NCBI GenBank assembly: GCA_029261295.1
Contig: JAJDBP010000006.1
Coordinates: 1-64,000, forward strand
Length of the DNA stretch: 64,000 bases
Reading direction: 5' to 3'
Source: Nitrospirales bacterium
Lineage (GTDB): Bacteria > Nitrospirota > Nitrospiria > Nitrospirales > UBA8639
A program made the position numbers and the translations under genes. A model generated the notes under the pieces. It was not told where the DNA came from. It saw only the letters and a program-made list of their open reading frames with translations, and searched no databases. The stretch's first letter is position 1, and every line of letters starts with the position of its first letter. This document shows, piece by piece, positions 17,147 to 24,854 of this stretch.

Positions 17147-18892
17147 CTAATGTGATGTTTGAGCCAACACATCTTTTCCCCCACCGGTGATTTCGTAGAT
17201 TCCTGCTTCCGGCCATGCCTGATAATTCGTTGGTGGCTCCACATTTCCATCGAAAGCTGGAGGCGAGAATTGGATCTGGTCATTGAAAGGCTTGATCAGC
17301 CTTCCTTGAGAAATTTCTTGTAAAACCCAAGGAGGAACGATTTCTTTGGCCCGTCCGGCTGAGATTTCCGCTTGTTTGGGGTGCCATACGAGAAGAAAGT
17401 TTTCTGGCCATGGGGAATTTCTCTGTTCAGCCCATTCGGTAGGGATTGGCTCCCAGGTGGCGATGGGTGGCAGGGAAGTAAACCCTTGTAAATAAGAAAG
17501 GGAGTGGGCGGTAAGAGGATCGGTCAGAATTGGGAGGGAACTGTTCTGAGGTAAGGCTTGAGCCTTTGAATGGAGTTCCGCCGAATGTGTCTTGGTCGTG
17601 GAGTATTCATGACGAAGGTAGTGCCACCAATTTCCAATCAACACCATTAAAAGTATGAGAGGGAGAAGGGGTTTGGGTCCATGTTGGGCTCTCAAAATGC
17701 CCAAAGCAACAAGAAGGGCCGCAACAGCACCCTTTATACTCCACACATTATCCTGTTGCCATGCTAGTAGTCCGGAGGCTGCAACCACGCACATGACCAA
17801 GATGATGGTGAGTCGCGCTGTAGGCGAGAGGCGAATAACAGGAAAACGTAGACATGCCTCAGCTACCAAAATGGCGAGTGGCATGATGATGGCACTACCA
17901 AAACGCAAATCCAAATGAACGGGATACCAATGAAGAAAGCTGGTGGAAAAATGACTCAAAATGAGTAATGGAGCGAAGACGGCCAAAAGGAAATGAATCG
18001 TAATGAGTCGAGTCGGTTGATAAGCAGGTGCCTTCCACAGTAAGACAATTCCCACAACAATGGGGAATGCGGCGAATAAAAACCCATCTATTGAAGCGCG
18101 AAGAATGGAAAGCCCGGTGAACCGTACCCAAAAACGCGATCCTTCATATGGGATGATCCAAGGAGAGCCGGCGAGGTTATAGCCTCCCTGTGCGGCTTCA
18201 AGGAAATAGAAAGGATTACCGGTCTGCCACCATAGGAACGAGAGATAGGGTATTCCTATAAAACACCCCCCTAGAAAAAAGGCGATAAGCGGTATGTCCC
18301 GTAAAGAACCTTGACGCCAACTCAGCAACAAAAATCCACCAAGAGTTACCATAATCATGGGTGCGACGCTAATACGGGTGGTCAAAGCCCAAGCGCAGGC
18401 CAATCCGCTGAGACATGCCCAGAGGTGGCGGTGTTGTACTTTATTGGCGACAATCAAAATCCATCCTAAGACGAATACCCCATAGAGAAAACCAGCCGGA
18501 ATGTCAGGCATGCCTATCGTGCCGGAGCGATAGAGAATGGGATTCAACCCACAGATCAAGGCAGCGAATATTGCGGGGATGTGCCCATATAACCGTTGTG
18601 TCGTAAAGGCCACCATTCCAATTGCCAGTAAACTGCTTGCAAGTGGAAACGCGATCGTTGTCCAGTCGTGGATGCCGAATCCTAGATATAAAACGGTCAT
18701 GGGTACCAGGAAGCCTAAGCGGGTCGTATGTGTGTTGGTGAAGAAGGACGGCTCTCCATTCGCCATGTCTGCAGCCAATTTGGCATAGAGGACATCATCG
18801 CCATGGAGTTCCACTCCCTTAAAGACTAACAAAGGAAAGAGGCATGCCACTCCCACAGCCAGGAAGAGCCAGAGGTTGGGTTTAACAGTCAT
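17147..18892 (-). CDS. Glycosyltransferase family 39-like membrane protein (PMT/ArnT type)
   Basis: A 581-residue polytopic protein. The first periplasmic loop after helix 1 has ELHGDDVLYAKLAADMANGE, and the paired acidic residues match the catalytic loop of PMT/ArnT-type GT-C enzymes. About twelve hydrophobic helices follow, then a soluble C-terminal tail. It should use a polyprenyl-phosphate sugar donor on the periplasmic side. ATG 18892 is chosen because GGGAGAAAGG lies directly upstream; an in-frame extension to 19099 lacks hydrophobic character. It is encoded opposite to its neighbours, convergent with the gtrA-like gene and divergent from the gene at 19350. It is a plausible acceptor for the GtrB product. 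Confidence 0.8.
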   Translation of the reverse strand: MTVKPNLWLFLAVGVACLFPLLVFKGVELHGDDVLYAKLAADMANGEPSFFTNTHTTRLGFLVPMTVLYLGFGIHDWTTIAFPLASSLLAIGMVAFTTQRLYGHIPAIFAALICGLNPILYRSGTIGMPDIPAGFLYGVFVLGWILIVANKVQHRHLWACLSGLACAWALTTRISVAPMIMVTLGGFLLLSWRQGSLRDIPLIAFFLGGCFIGIPYLSFLWWQTGNPFYFLEAAQGGYNLAGSPWIIPYEGSRFWVRFTGLSILRASIDGFLFAAFPIVVGIVLLWKAPAYQPTRLITIHFLLAVFAPLLILSHFSTSFLHWYPVHLDLRFGSAIIMPLAILVAEACLRFPVIRLSPTARLTIILVMCVVAASGLLAWQQDNVWSIKGAVAALLVALGILRAQHGPKPLLPLILLMVLIGNWWHYLRHEYSTTKTHSAELHSKAQALPQNSSLPILTDPLTAHSLSYLQGFTSLPPIATWEPIPTEWAEQRNSPWPENFLLVWHPKQAEISAGRAKEIVPPWVLQEISQGRLIKPFNDQIQFSPPAFDGNVEPPTNYQAWPEAGIYEITGGGKDVLAQTSH

Positions 18893-19120
18893 GCCTTTCT
18901 CCCAAAATTGTGAGCTGCAAATTTGATTGGTATAGATGGAGAAAGGTTCACGAATTGTGACAGTAGTCGAACACCTTTTGCACTTCGTAGATGAGGATGA
19001 GAGGTTGTCTCGAGAATGGCAATCGCAGGCATGAGTAATATTCATTTGAGAAATGAGCGAATCGACTCTTTCTCTACCTACTATCTTAATCGGCAGCAAT
19101 TGATAGAAACTTAAACAGAC

Positions 19121-19149
19121 CTCAACTTTTTCACTCTATCTGCCGATAA
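19121..19149 (+). promoter_or_regulatory. 29-base element shared with 13440 (copy 2)
   Basis: Near copy (26 of 29 identical) of the element at 13440-13468, lying in the divergent space between the GT39-like gene and the gene at 19350. Just upstream, 19085-19097 reads GCTGCCGATTAAG on the minus strand, an inverted partial copy of the CTGCCGATAA core. Two opposed copies in a divergent promoter region suggest a regulator site serving both directions. Confidence 0.45.
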
Positions 19150-19349
19150 AACAATACAAGTGAACCATCCATGTGACTCCAAAAGGAACAGAACGGACAT
19201 CGTTAAGTGTGTTGGTTTTAGGCTATTCGCTGAGAGATCCATCCCAGGAAAGGAGCGGGGGAGAATGGGAGAATGTGGCCACCCAAAATGAAATTGCGTA
19301 AAGGTGTAAAGGAAATCTAGTTCCTTTAGAACCATACGAATAAAAAGTT

Positions 19350-20765
19350 ATGAGAAAAATAATATTGTTTGAGCTTAACGAAGTACCTTTTGTCATTCTT
19401 GATGACTTTTGTCAAAAAAACCCTGAGTCGCATCTTGCCCAAACTCTTCCTTATTGTGCGCAGTATGAAACCTATACCGAAGATAAGGGTGAACTTCATC
19501 CCTGGGCGACTTGGCCAACCCTTCATAGAGGGGTCTCCAATCAACAACACCAGATAAAAGATTTTGGACAAAACATTGAGAAGATTGATAAAGAATATCC
19601 TCCTATCTGGAAACTATTAACTGAACAGAGTATCTCTACCGGTGTGTTTGCTTCTATGAATAGTTATCCTCTACCTCAGAACTATGGAAGTTATGCCTTT
19701 TACGTTCCAGATCCGTTCGCGGCAGATAGTCAAGCCTACCCTGATTATGTGATTCCATTCCAAGCCTTTAACCTGGCCATGTCTAGAAAGTCTGAGGTCA
19801 ATGTTGATGGGGGAATTGATATCAAAGCAGCCGTAAAAATGTTAGCAAGCCTTCCGTTGTTGGGTATTACTCGGGCCACGCTCCGAAAGGTGGGAGGTCA
19901 GCTCATAGAAGAGAGAAAAAATGCACACATCAAAACGAGGCGTAGAAGTTATCAATCTGTCTTGTCTTTTGATGTATACATGAAACTTCTTAAGACGCGG
20001 CAACCAGCGTTTTCAACCTATTTTTCAAATCATGTGGCGTCAACGATGCATCGTTACTGGGCAGCCACCTTCCCAACTGATTATGAAGTCAATCATCTTC
20101 CTGAGGCTTGGATCCATAAGTATCGTGGGGAGATTGATTTTGCGATGGAAAAGTTTGATGAGTTTTTTAAGGAGCTGACCACCTTTGCCGATGACAATCC
20201 GGCTTATCAGGTTGTGGTGGCAAGTAGTATGGGCCAGAAAGGAAGCATTGCAGAGCTGGTCAAGACCCGGACGAGTGTACAAGATGTTTCAAGGCTCATG
20301 TCCAGGCTTGGGCTTAAGGTCGATGAATGGGCTATTCGTCCGGCCATGCATCCACAATGCAATGTGATGATTCATGGGAACAAAATCCAGGAATTCACCA
20401 AATCTCTTGACGGATTCGTCATTGATGGAAGGCGGCTCCAATACCGAAACAATGGAGAGGGACATTTCAGTCTTGATTTTGGGCATGTGAATCTCGTCGA
20501 TGACTTTGCGACGCTACAGGCGGAAAAGGTTTCTTTCGAAGAGCTTGGGATTAGCAACAATTTAGTTGAAGATGAATCGATTGGCACCGCGTATCATACT
20601 CCAGAAGGGTCTCTGTTTATCTACGATCCCTTGAATAAGGTGCCCCAGAAAGGTAGAAAGCATCAATGGTCCACCTTAAGTATCGCTCCCAGCATTCTTG
20701 AAAATTTTGGTCTGCCTGTTCCTCCCTATATGTCGCATCTCAGGGTCCCTGAAATGGTTCATTAA
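19350..20765 (+). CDS. Alkaline-phosphatase-superfamily protein of polysaccharide loci
   Basis: A 471-residue soluble protein without a clear signal peptide. N-terminal KIILFELNEVPFVILDDFC, followed by HPWATWPTLHRGVSN, matches the start of alkaline phosphatase/phosphodiesterase-fold proteins often encoded in exopolysaccharide clusters. The Thr of 'WPTLHRG' is in the usual nucleophile position. Later metal-ligand candidates include VVVASSMGQKGS and a C-terminal AYHTPEGSLFIYDP, near the expected HxPxG motif. It probably hydrolyses or transfers a phospho-group on a glycan or lipid intermediate. The substrate is unknown. No ribosome-binding site is clear. Confidence 0.68.
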   Translation: MRKIILFELNEVPFVILDDFCQKNPESHLAQTLPYCAQYETYTEDKGELHPWATWPTLHRGVSNQQHQIKDFGQNIEKIDKEYPPIWKLLTEQSISTGVFASMNSYPLPQNYGSYAFYVPDPFAADSQAYPDYVIPFQAFNLAMSRKSEVNVDGGIDIKAAVKMLASLPLLGITRATLRKVGGQLIEERKNAHIKTRRRSYQSVLSFDVYMKLLKTRQPAFSTYFSNHVASTMHRYWAATFPTDYEVNHLPEAWIHKYRGEIDFAMEKFDEFFKELTTFADDNPAYQVVVASSMGQKGSIAELVKTRTSVQDVSRLMSRLGLKVDEWAIRPAMHPQCNVMIHGNKIQEFTKSLDGFVIDGRRLQYRNNGEGHFSLDFGHVNLVDDFATLQAEKVSFEELGISNNLVEDESIGTAYHTPEGSLFIYDPLNKVPQKGRKHQWSTLSIAPSILENFGLPVPPYMSHLRVPEMVH

Positions 20766-21155
20766 ACAAGTCAGGGCATCTGCCCATTCTATCCTTGCTA
20801 AGATGTGTTTTCTCATCCAAGTCCTGCGGTGTAACCTCTGATTCTTATTCAACCCTTAATCTGCACAATCTAGAAGGTTTTCCCTTCACGTGGGCAATAA
20901 AATCTTGCCTGGTCAGAATCAGATGAGTTCTGGACACCTGAGTGTCATTTTCTGGTTCATTGACTCTGAAATATACGGCATTGATATTGCTCACTTTCTA
21001 GTTCCTGGACTCTCCGAACACTTTGTTCAAGTATTAAGCAGATTTTCGTCAAACCTTTGACAATCTATAGGGCGTCTTGACGGGATTGGGATGCCTGGAC
21101 TGTTCCCTGTCATGAAGGAAATATACCTGTACCCTTCCTCATTCGATTAGAAAAC
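20766..21155. other. Intergenic region
   Basis: No gene is supported here. The region separates the first polysaccharide block from the first peptide cassette. A short inverted repeat, GACAC-CTGA-GTGTC at 20933-20946, is the only dyad I noticed. A TTGACA hexamer at 21057 lacks a good -10 partner at normal spacing. Confidence 0.5.
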
Positions 21156-21158
21156 TTG

Positions 21159-22241
21159 ATGATGATTAAGACCCCTAGGCAAAAGAAGAAAGCTCCGTTA
21201 ACTGATTTACATCGAGTCGTGGGAGATGTGCTGTCAAATCGAAGTCCAAATCTCTTCTACAGTAAATGGGAAGGGGTAGTAGATAGTGCTTCCCAACAGG
21301 GAGTGTCCGGCTTCCTATATAAGCATGTGCGTGACAGGGCGACCGAAATAGCGATTCAGCCGGATGTTTTGGAACGATGGCGGAAGGATTATGTCAGCAA
21401 TCAAGCAGTGTATTTGCGGTATCTCTCTCTCGTTCAACCAATTTTCAAAAGACTCACTAAAGAAAATATCCCGTTTTTTATCTACAAAGGTTGTTCCCTC
21501 ATTGAGCGATATTATCGAGATCCTGGGTTGCGGCCCATTTCCGATATTGATCTTGTCATGCAACCCAAAGATATTCTCTCAGGTTCTCACATTTTCGAAG
21601 AACATGGGTTCATACAAGAACCCACGTTTGGTCACCATTTTTATCGGGATGAATTTTGCCTTGATGTCCATGTAGACCTTTTCAGGCTGGATCGAGTGCC
21701 TTCCAGAAAATTTGCCATTACCCATGATGGAGCTGGTTTGTGGGAACGCTTAGATCGCCTTAACATTCAAGGGTGTCCTGTGCGGACTCTTGGTGCCTAT
21801 GATGAATTTATTTTTCTGTGCTGGCATGCAATGAAGCATTCATTCTCACATCTGAAATGGCTCGTCGATCTTGGGGTAATGTATCACATACTCTCCCGAA
21901 GCTCGGATTTTTTAAAGCATCTTTCACATCTTCCGGATGATTCAGTTCGTAAGAGTGTTTGGTATGTGTTGCGTCTTCTTCAAGAATGGTTTGAAATGGC
22001 CATTGAGCCAGAAGTACAAAAAAATGTGGAGCCCAAAAAAACTGGGTGGATGGAACAACAGGCATTTAATTTAGTTCGAGAAGGAGCGATGAGTTCTACC
22101 TTTGCAGAAGTGAGTTTCCTGGGCAGTATGTCTGGTGTTCAGCCAAAACTGCAATTTATGAAAGAAATGATTAAGGGGGACGAATTTGACCTGAGACGAG
22201 TCGTTAGTGCTGGATGGACGACCATGAAGTCGGCGTGGTAG
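21159..22241 (+). CDS. Uncharacterised nucleotidyltransferase family protein (PF14907-like)
   Basis: A 360-residue protein. The motif KGCSLIERYYRDPGLRPISD, followed by IDLVM, lies near residues 110-135 and gives the D-x-D pair of a polymerase-beta-type nucleotidyltransferase. A further acidic motif is LDVHVDLF. The sequence pattern matches the family often found beside PqqD-like and HprK-like genes, and near lasso-peptide kinases (PadeN-type). It may transfer a nucleotide to a peptide, sugar or phosphate group. It lies 88 bases before the twin-arginine peptide and starts the first peptide cassette. Three consecutive starts (TTG 21156, ATG 21159, ATG 21162) are possible. Its biochemical role in this setting is not established. 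Confidence 0.78.
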   Translation: MMIKTPRQKKKAPLTDLHRVVGDVLSNRSPNLFYSKWEGVVDSASQQGVSGFLYKHVRDRATEIAIQPDVLERWRKDYVSNQAVYLRYLSLVQPIFKRLTKENIPFFIYKGCSLIERYYRDPGLRPISDIDLVMQPKDILSGSHIFEEHGFIQEPTFGHHFYRDEFCLDVHVDLFRLDRVPSRKFAITHDGAGLWERLDRLNIQGCPVRTLGAYDEFIFLCWHAMKHSFSHLKWLVDLGVMYHILSRSSDFLKHLSHLPDDSVRKSVWYVLRLLQEWFEMAIEPEVQKNVEPKKTGWMEQQAFNLVREGAMSSTFAEVSFLGSMSGVQPKLQFMKEMIKGDEFDLRRVVSAGWTTMKSAW

Positions 22242-22329
22242 TTCAGCAGAAGAATCCTTTCTGACGTTGTTTAATGTCGGTTTCTCATTATGGAGAGAAA
22301 GACGATTGAATATACGAGGAGAAACAAGT

Positions 22330-22560
22330 ATGACGAAAGGGTTATCTCAAAAATCCACTCAGGCAATTACCCTCTCGAACAAACCCGCCGGAAAGAAATT
22401 GCCGGCTACAATCGGGCGGAGGAAGTTTTTTAAGTTGAGTGTGGGGGTTGGTGCTTCGGTTCTTCCGTACGTGATTCCGACCATTTATACCTTCACGGTG
22501 CCTAAAAACGCCCTTGCCTGCCATATGGGTGTCACACATGGAATGAGCACTTGTGGGTAG
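22330..22560 (+). CDS. Small twin-arginine peptide with Cys/His/Met tail
   Basis: A 76-residue peptide with GAGGAGAA-like spacing upstream (AGGAGA eight bases before ATG 22330). Residues 1-28 are polar. A twin-arginine signal follows: GRRKFFKLSVGVGASVLPYV, then IPTIYTFTVPKNALA. The remaining tail is CHMGVTHGMSTCG. If cleaved after NALA, the product is a 13-residue peptide with two Cys, two His and two Met; ALAC could also act as a weak lipobox. PqqD-like, HprK-like and methyltransferase genes follow directly. I read it as the likely substrate of the cassette, by analogy with short Tat-signal peptides in similar clusters. The modification is unknown. Confidence 0.72.
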   Translation: MTKGLSQKSTQAITLSNKPAGKKLPATIGRRKFFKLSVGVGASVLPYVIPTIYTFTVPKNALACHMGVTHGMSTCG

Positions 22561-22628
22561 TAGGTAGCTCAGATGTAACCATCACAGTCTTTTCTGGAGT
22601 TTTAGTACCAATTCAGAGGTAATATGCA

Positions 22629-22925
22629 ATGAATATCACGCCATCGGCTGTTGAAATTTTATCCGACACGATTCCTAAAAAGAATGAAGCCATTTTAGAC
22701 CGGGAGCTGGACGGAGAAACGGTGTTGTTTAATCTTAGTACCAACAAACTCCATTCTCTCAATGCGACAGCCGGTTTTATTTGGAAGGAATGTAACGGGG
22801 TCAACACTATGAATAGCCTTGTGGAATTGCTTTCGCACTCTTTTGCAGTAAAAGCAAAACAGGCGGAGAGGGATCTGCGTGTGCTTCTTAAAGGGATGTA
22901 TCATGCAGGCCTTATTGAATTGTAA
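22629..22925 (+). CDS. PqqD-like peptide-binding protein, copy 1
   Basis: A 98-residue protein with the PqqD/RRE fold pattern. A beta hairpin carries ILDRELDGETVLFNLSTNKL, then HSLNATAGFIWKECNGVNTM, then a helical C-terminus ending DLRVLLKGMYHAGLIEL. PqqD-type domains bind leader peptides for RiPP enzymes; stand-alone relatives occur in HprK-related kinase clusters. It has AGAGGT upstream of ATG 22629. It lies 68 bases after the small Tat peptide gene and overlaps the kinase gene by 23 bases, so it probably presents that peptide to the kinase. Family assignment is strong; the partner is inferred. Confidence 0.82.
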   Translation: MNITPSAVEILSDTIPKKNEAILDRELDGETVLFNLSTNKLHSLNATAGFIWKECNGVNTMNSLVELLSHSFAVKAKQAERDLRVLLKGMYHAGLIEL

Positions 22926-23856
22926 ACGTTCCCTCAGGGCGACTCCTTCTTCCTCAGCCTCTCTTCTGAATCTTGGATTTTTAGGTCTCACCTTCTGTGT
23001 CACGGCTTCGCAGGCTCGATTTCTGAAAGACGTGTCTCAGCTCATGCGGGGATTTCGTCGAGGTCCTCTCACACATGTCACCTATCTTATTGAAATTCGA
23101 GGTGCTCCGGCATCCTCGTTAAAAACGGTCAAAAATCATAAACATATTCGGACGGTTCAGATTCGAATCAATAGTCGGATTCGCTATCGTCATGTCCCGA
23201 TTAATGAATTGGGACCGTTTCTGGAATGGATCATTAATAGTCTTGTGGTGCGGGCTTCTTGGGGACAGGATCGTTATTGTTTAATACATGCTGCAGTGGT
23301 GGTAAAAGGCAGGAAGGGTATTCTCATTTCTGGCATGTCTGGTTCTGGTAAAAGTTCCCTGTCGCTGGCTCTCCTGTATCGGCATGGGTATCAGTATTTG
23401 ACGGATGAAATTGCTTGTTGGGATACCAAGACAAAGAAAATTGTCGCCTATCCTAAAGCGATCATGCTGAAAGAGCGAGGATTTCTTCGATTTCAGCAGA
23501 CCTACCCGCAACTCCACACTCACATGTGGGACTCCAAGCGATTTTCTCAGAAGGTTTGTTTTTTTATGCCTACACAGAAAGCTTCTTCTCGAGTAAGAAA
23601 GACGGCAAATATAAACCTGGTCATTTTTCCCAGATACCGCGAACGAGAAAACTTGCGCATCTCCTCTCTTCCTAAGGCTCAGGCGCTCCTGTCTTTGCAA
23701 AAGGAGCGATTCGACTCGATAGGGTTTGGGCAAGGTGATTTCGACACGCTATCTGGTTTGCTAAGCGGAACCTCAGTCTCAAGAATCCTTTATCACAATG
23801 TGTTTGAGGCCGCTGATATGATTGACAATTTAGTTGAGCAGAGGAGGGCCTCATGA
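22903..23856 (+). CDS. HprK-related kinase-like protein, copy 1
   Basis: A 317-residue protein. CLIHAAVVVKGRKGILISGM, followed by SGSGKSS, forms the HprK-type P-loop at residues 144-151. YLTDEIACWD follows as the acidic motif seen in HPr kinases. The C-terminal part contains NINLVIFPRYRE. There is no HPr gene or phosphotransferase system nearby, so the substrate is more likely a peptide or carbohydrate. In lasso-peptide loci, related kinases phosphorylate the peptide. The start at 22903 lies inside the PqqD-like gene, and its stop overlaps the next start by four bases. This ties the three genes translationally. Confidence 0.8.
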   Translation: MQALLNCKRSLRATPSSSASLLNLGFLGLTFCVTASQARFLKDVSQLMRGFRRGPLTHVTYLIEIRGAPASSLKTVKNHKHIRTVQIRINSRIRYRHVPINELGPFLEWIINSLVVRASWGQDRYCLIHAAVVVKGRKGILISGMSGSGKSSLSLALLYRHGYQYLTDEIACWDTKTKKIVAYPKAIMLKERGFLRFQQTYPQLHTHMWDSKRFSQKVCFFMPTQKASSRVRKTANINLVIFPRYRERENLRISSLPKAQALLSLQKERFDSIGFGQGDFDTLSGLLSGTSVSRILYHNVFEAADMIDNLVEQRRAS

Positions 23857-24815
23857 TTTCTTACTACCACATGTGTCTCAATGACCCTCCGAGGATAAAT
23901 GCTTATCGGCAAGCCATTCAAACGGTTATGCGGCGTGGGGATGTTGTCCTTGATCTTGGTTGTGGGTTTGGAACCTATAGCATGTTTGCCGCGCAGGCAG
24001 GTGCGAAGCAGGTGTATAGTATTGATCAAGGTGACGTGATTGGTACAGCTAAGGAGTTGGTAAAACATAATGGATATGACAAGAATATTCAGTTTTTTCA
24101 AGTGCGTTCAGATGATTTTCACCCACCCCAACAGGTCGATCTCATTGTTACCGAGTTTTTTGGTTCGGCAGCACTTGAGTTGTTACTCACTCCGACATTG
24201 TCTCGTGCTGTCCAGCAATGCCTGAAACCCGGCGGGCGTGTCATTCCACAAGCCGTTAAGATATATGTAGCGCCGTATGAAGATCCTGAACGTTATCGAA
24301 ACGATATTGGAAAATTCGGTCGGGGTGCCTATGAGCTTGATTTCTCACCAATGGCCAGGATGATGGCGAATAACGTTTCTCCGACGTGGCTCACTAAAGG
24401 TCGCCGATTAGCCAGACCAGCTTTGCTTGAAGAGGCGCAATTACCTCGTCAAAATACCACCGAGTTGAATTCGAACCTCGTATTTAAATGTCAAAAAGAA
24501 GGAACTGTCCATGGCTTCGCCATGTGGTGTGACTTAGATCTTGTTGACGGAGTACGACTGACTACCGCTCCAGAAAAACGTTCGCTTGCTTGGGGACAAT
24601 ATTATCTTCCCTTGGAGAGACCGATTCCTGTCGGGCCAGGTCAACGAGTATGTCTTGACCTTTCTGTGCAGATGGGGGGTGATGAACAGCTGTGGTGGCA
24701 GTGGAAAGGGCATCGGCTAAAAGGGGAAAAGAGTCGTCCTACCTATACGTTCAAACAAAATAACTTTCGATCAATTTCACTTCCATCAAAGGCGAATCGA
24801 GAAGTTGCAGCTTAG
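23853..24815 (+). CDS. PRMT-like SAM methyltransferase
   Basis: A 320-residue protein resembling protein arginine methyltransferases. Motif I is VVLDLGCGFGTYSMFAAQAG (residues 31-50). Post-I is VYSIDQGD. The segment VTEFFGSAALELLL places Glu101 and Glu109 like the PRMT double-E loop, although one residue closer than I recall for PRMT1. A C-terminal barrel has AWGQYYLPLERPI, resembling the THW-loop region. It overlaps the kinase gene as ATGA. Bacterial PRMT-like enzymes are uncommon. Coupling to a PqqD-like protein and a small peptide suggests a peptide or protein substrate, but glycan methylation cannot be excluded. Confidence 0.72.
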   Translation: MISYYHMCLNDPPRINAYRQAIQTVMRRGDVVLDLGCGFGTYSMFAAQAGAKQVYSIDQGDVIGTAKELVKHNGYDKNIQFFQVRSDDFHPPQQVDLIVTEFFGSAALELLLTPTLSRAVQQCLKPGGRVIPQAVKIYVAPYEDPERYRNDIGKFGRGAYELDFSPMARMMANNVSPTWLTKGRRLARPALLEEAQLPRQNTTELNSNLVFKCQKEGTVHGFAMWCDLDLVDGVRLTTAPEKRSLAWGQYYLPLERPIPVGPGQRVCLDLSVQMGGDEQLWWQWKGHRLKGEKSRPTYTFKQNNFRSISLPSKANREVAA

Positions 24816-24854
24816 CCTTTCTGATTTTGGAACAATTTAGAGTCGAGAAGGTGC

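Noticed and set aside
21159-24815. Lasso-peptide cluster
   Set aside because: A PqqD-like protein, an HprK-like kinase and a nucleotidyltransferase are present, and AsnB-like genes are in the locus. However, no B2-type transglutaminase-like protease is visible, and the peptide has a Tat signal instead of a lasso leader.
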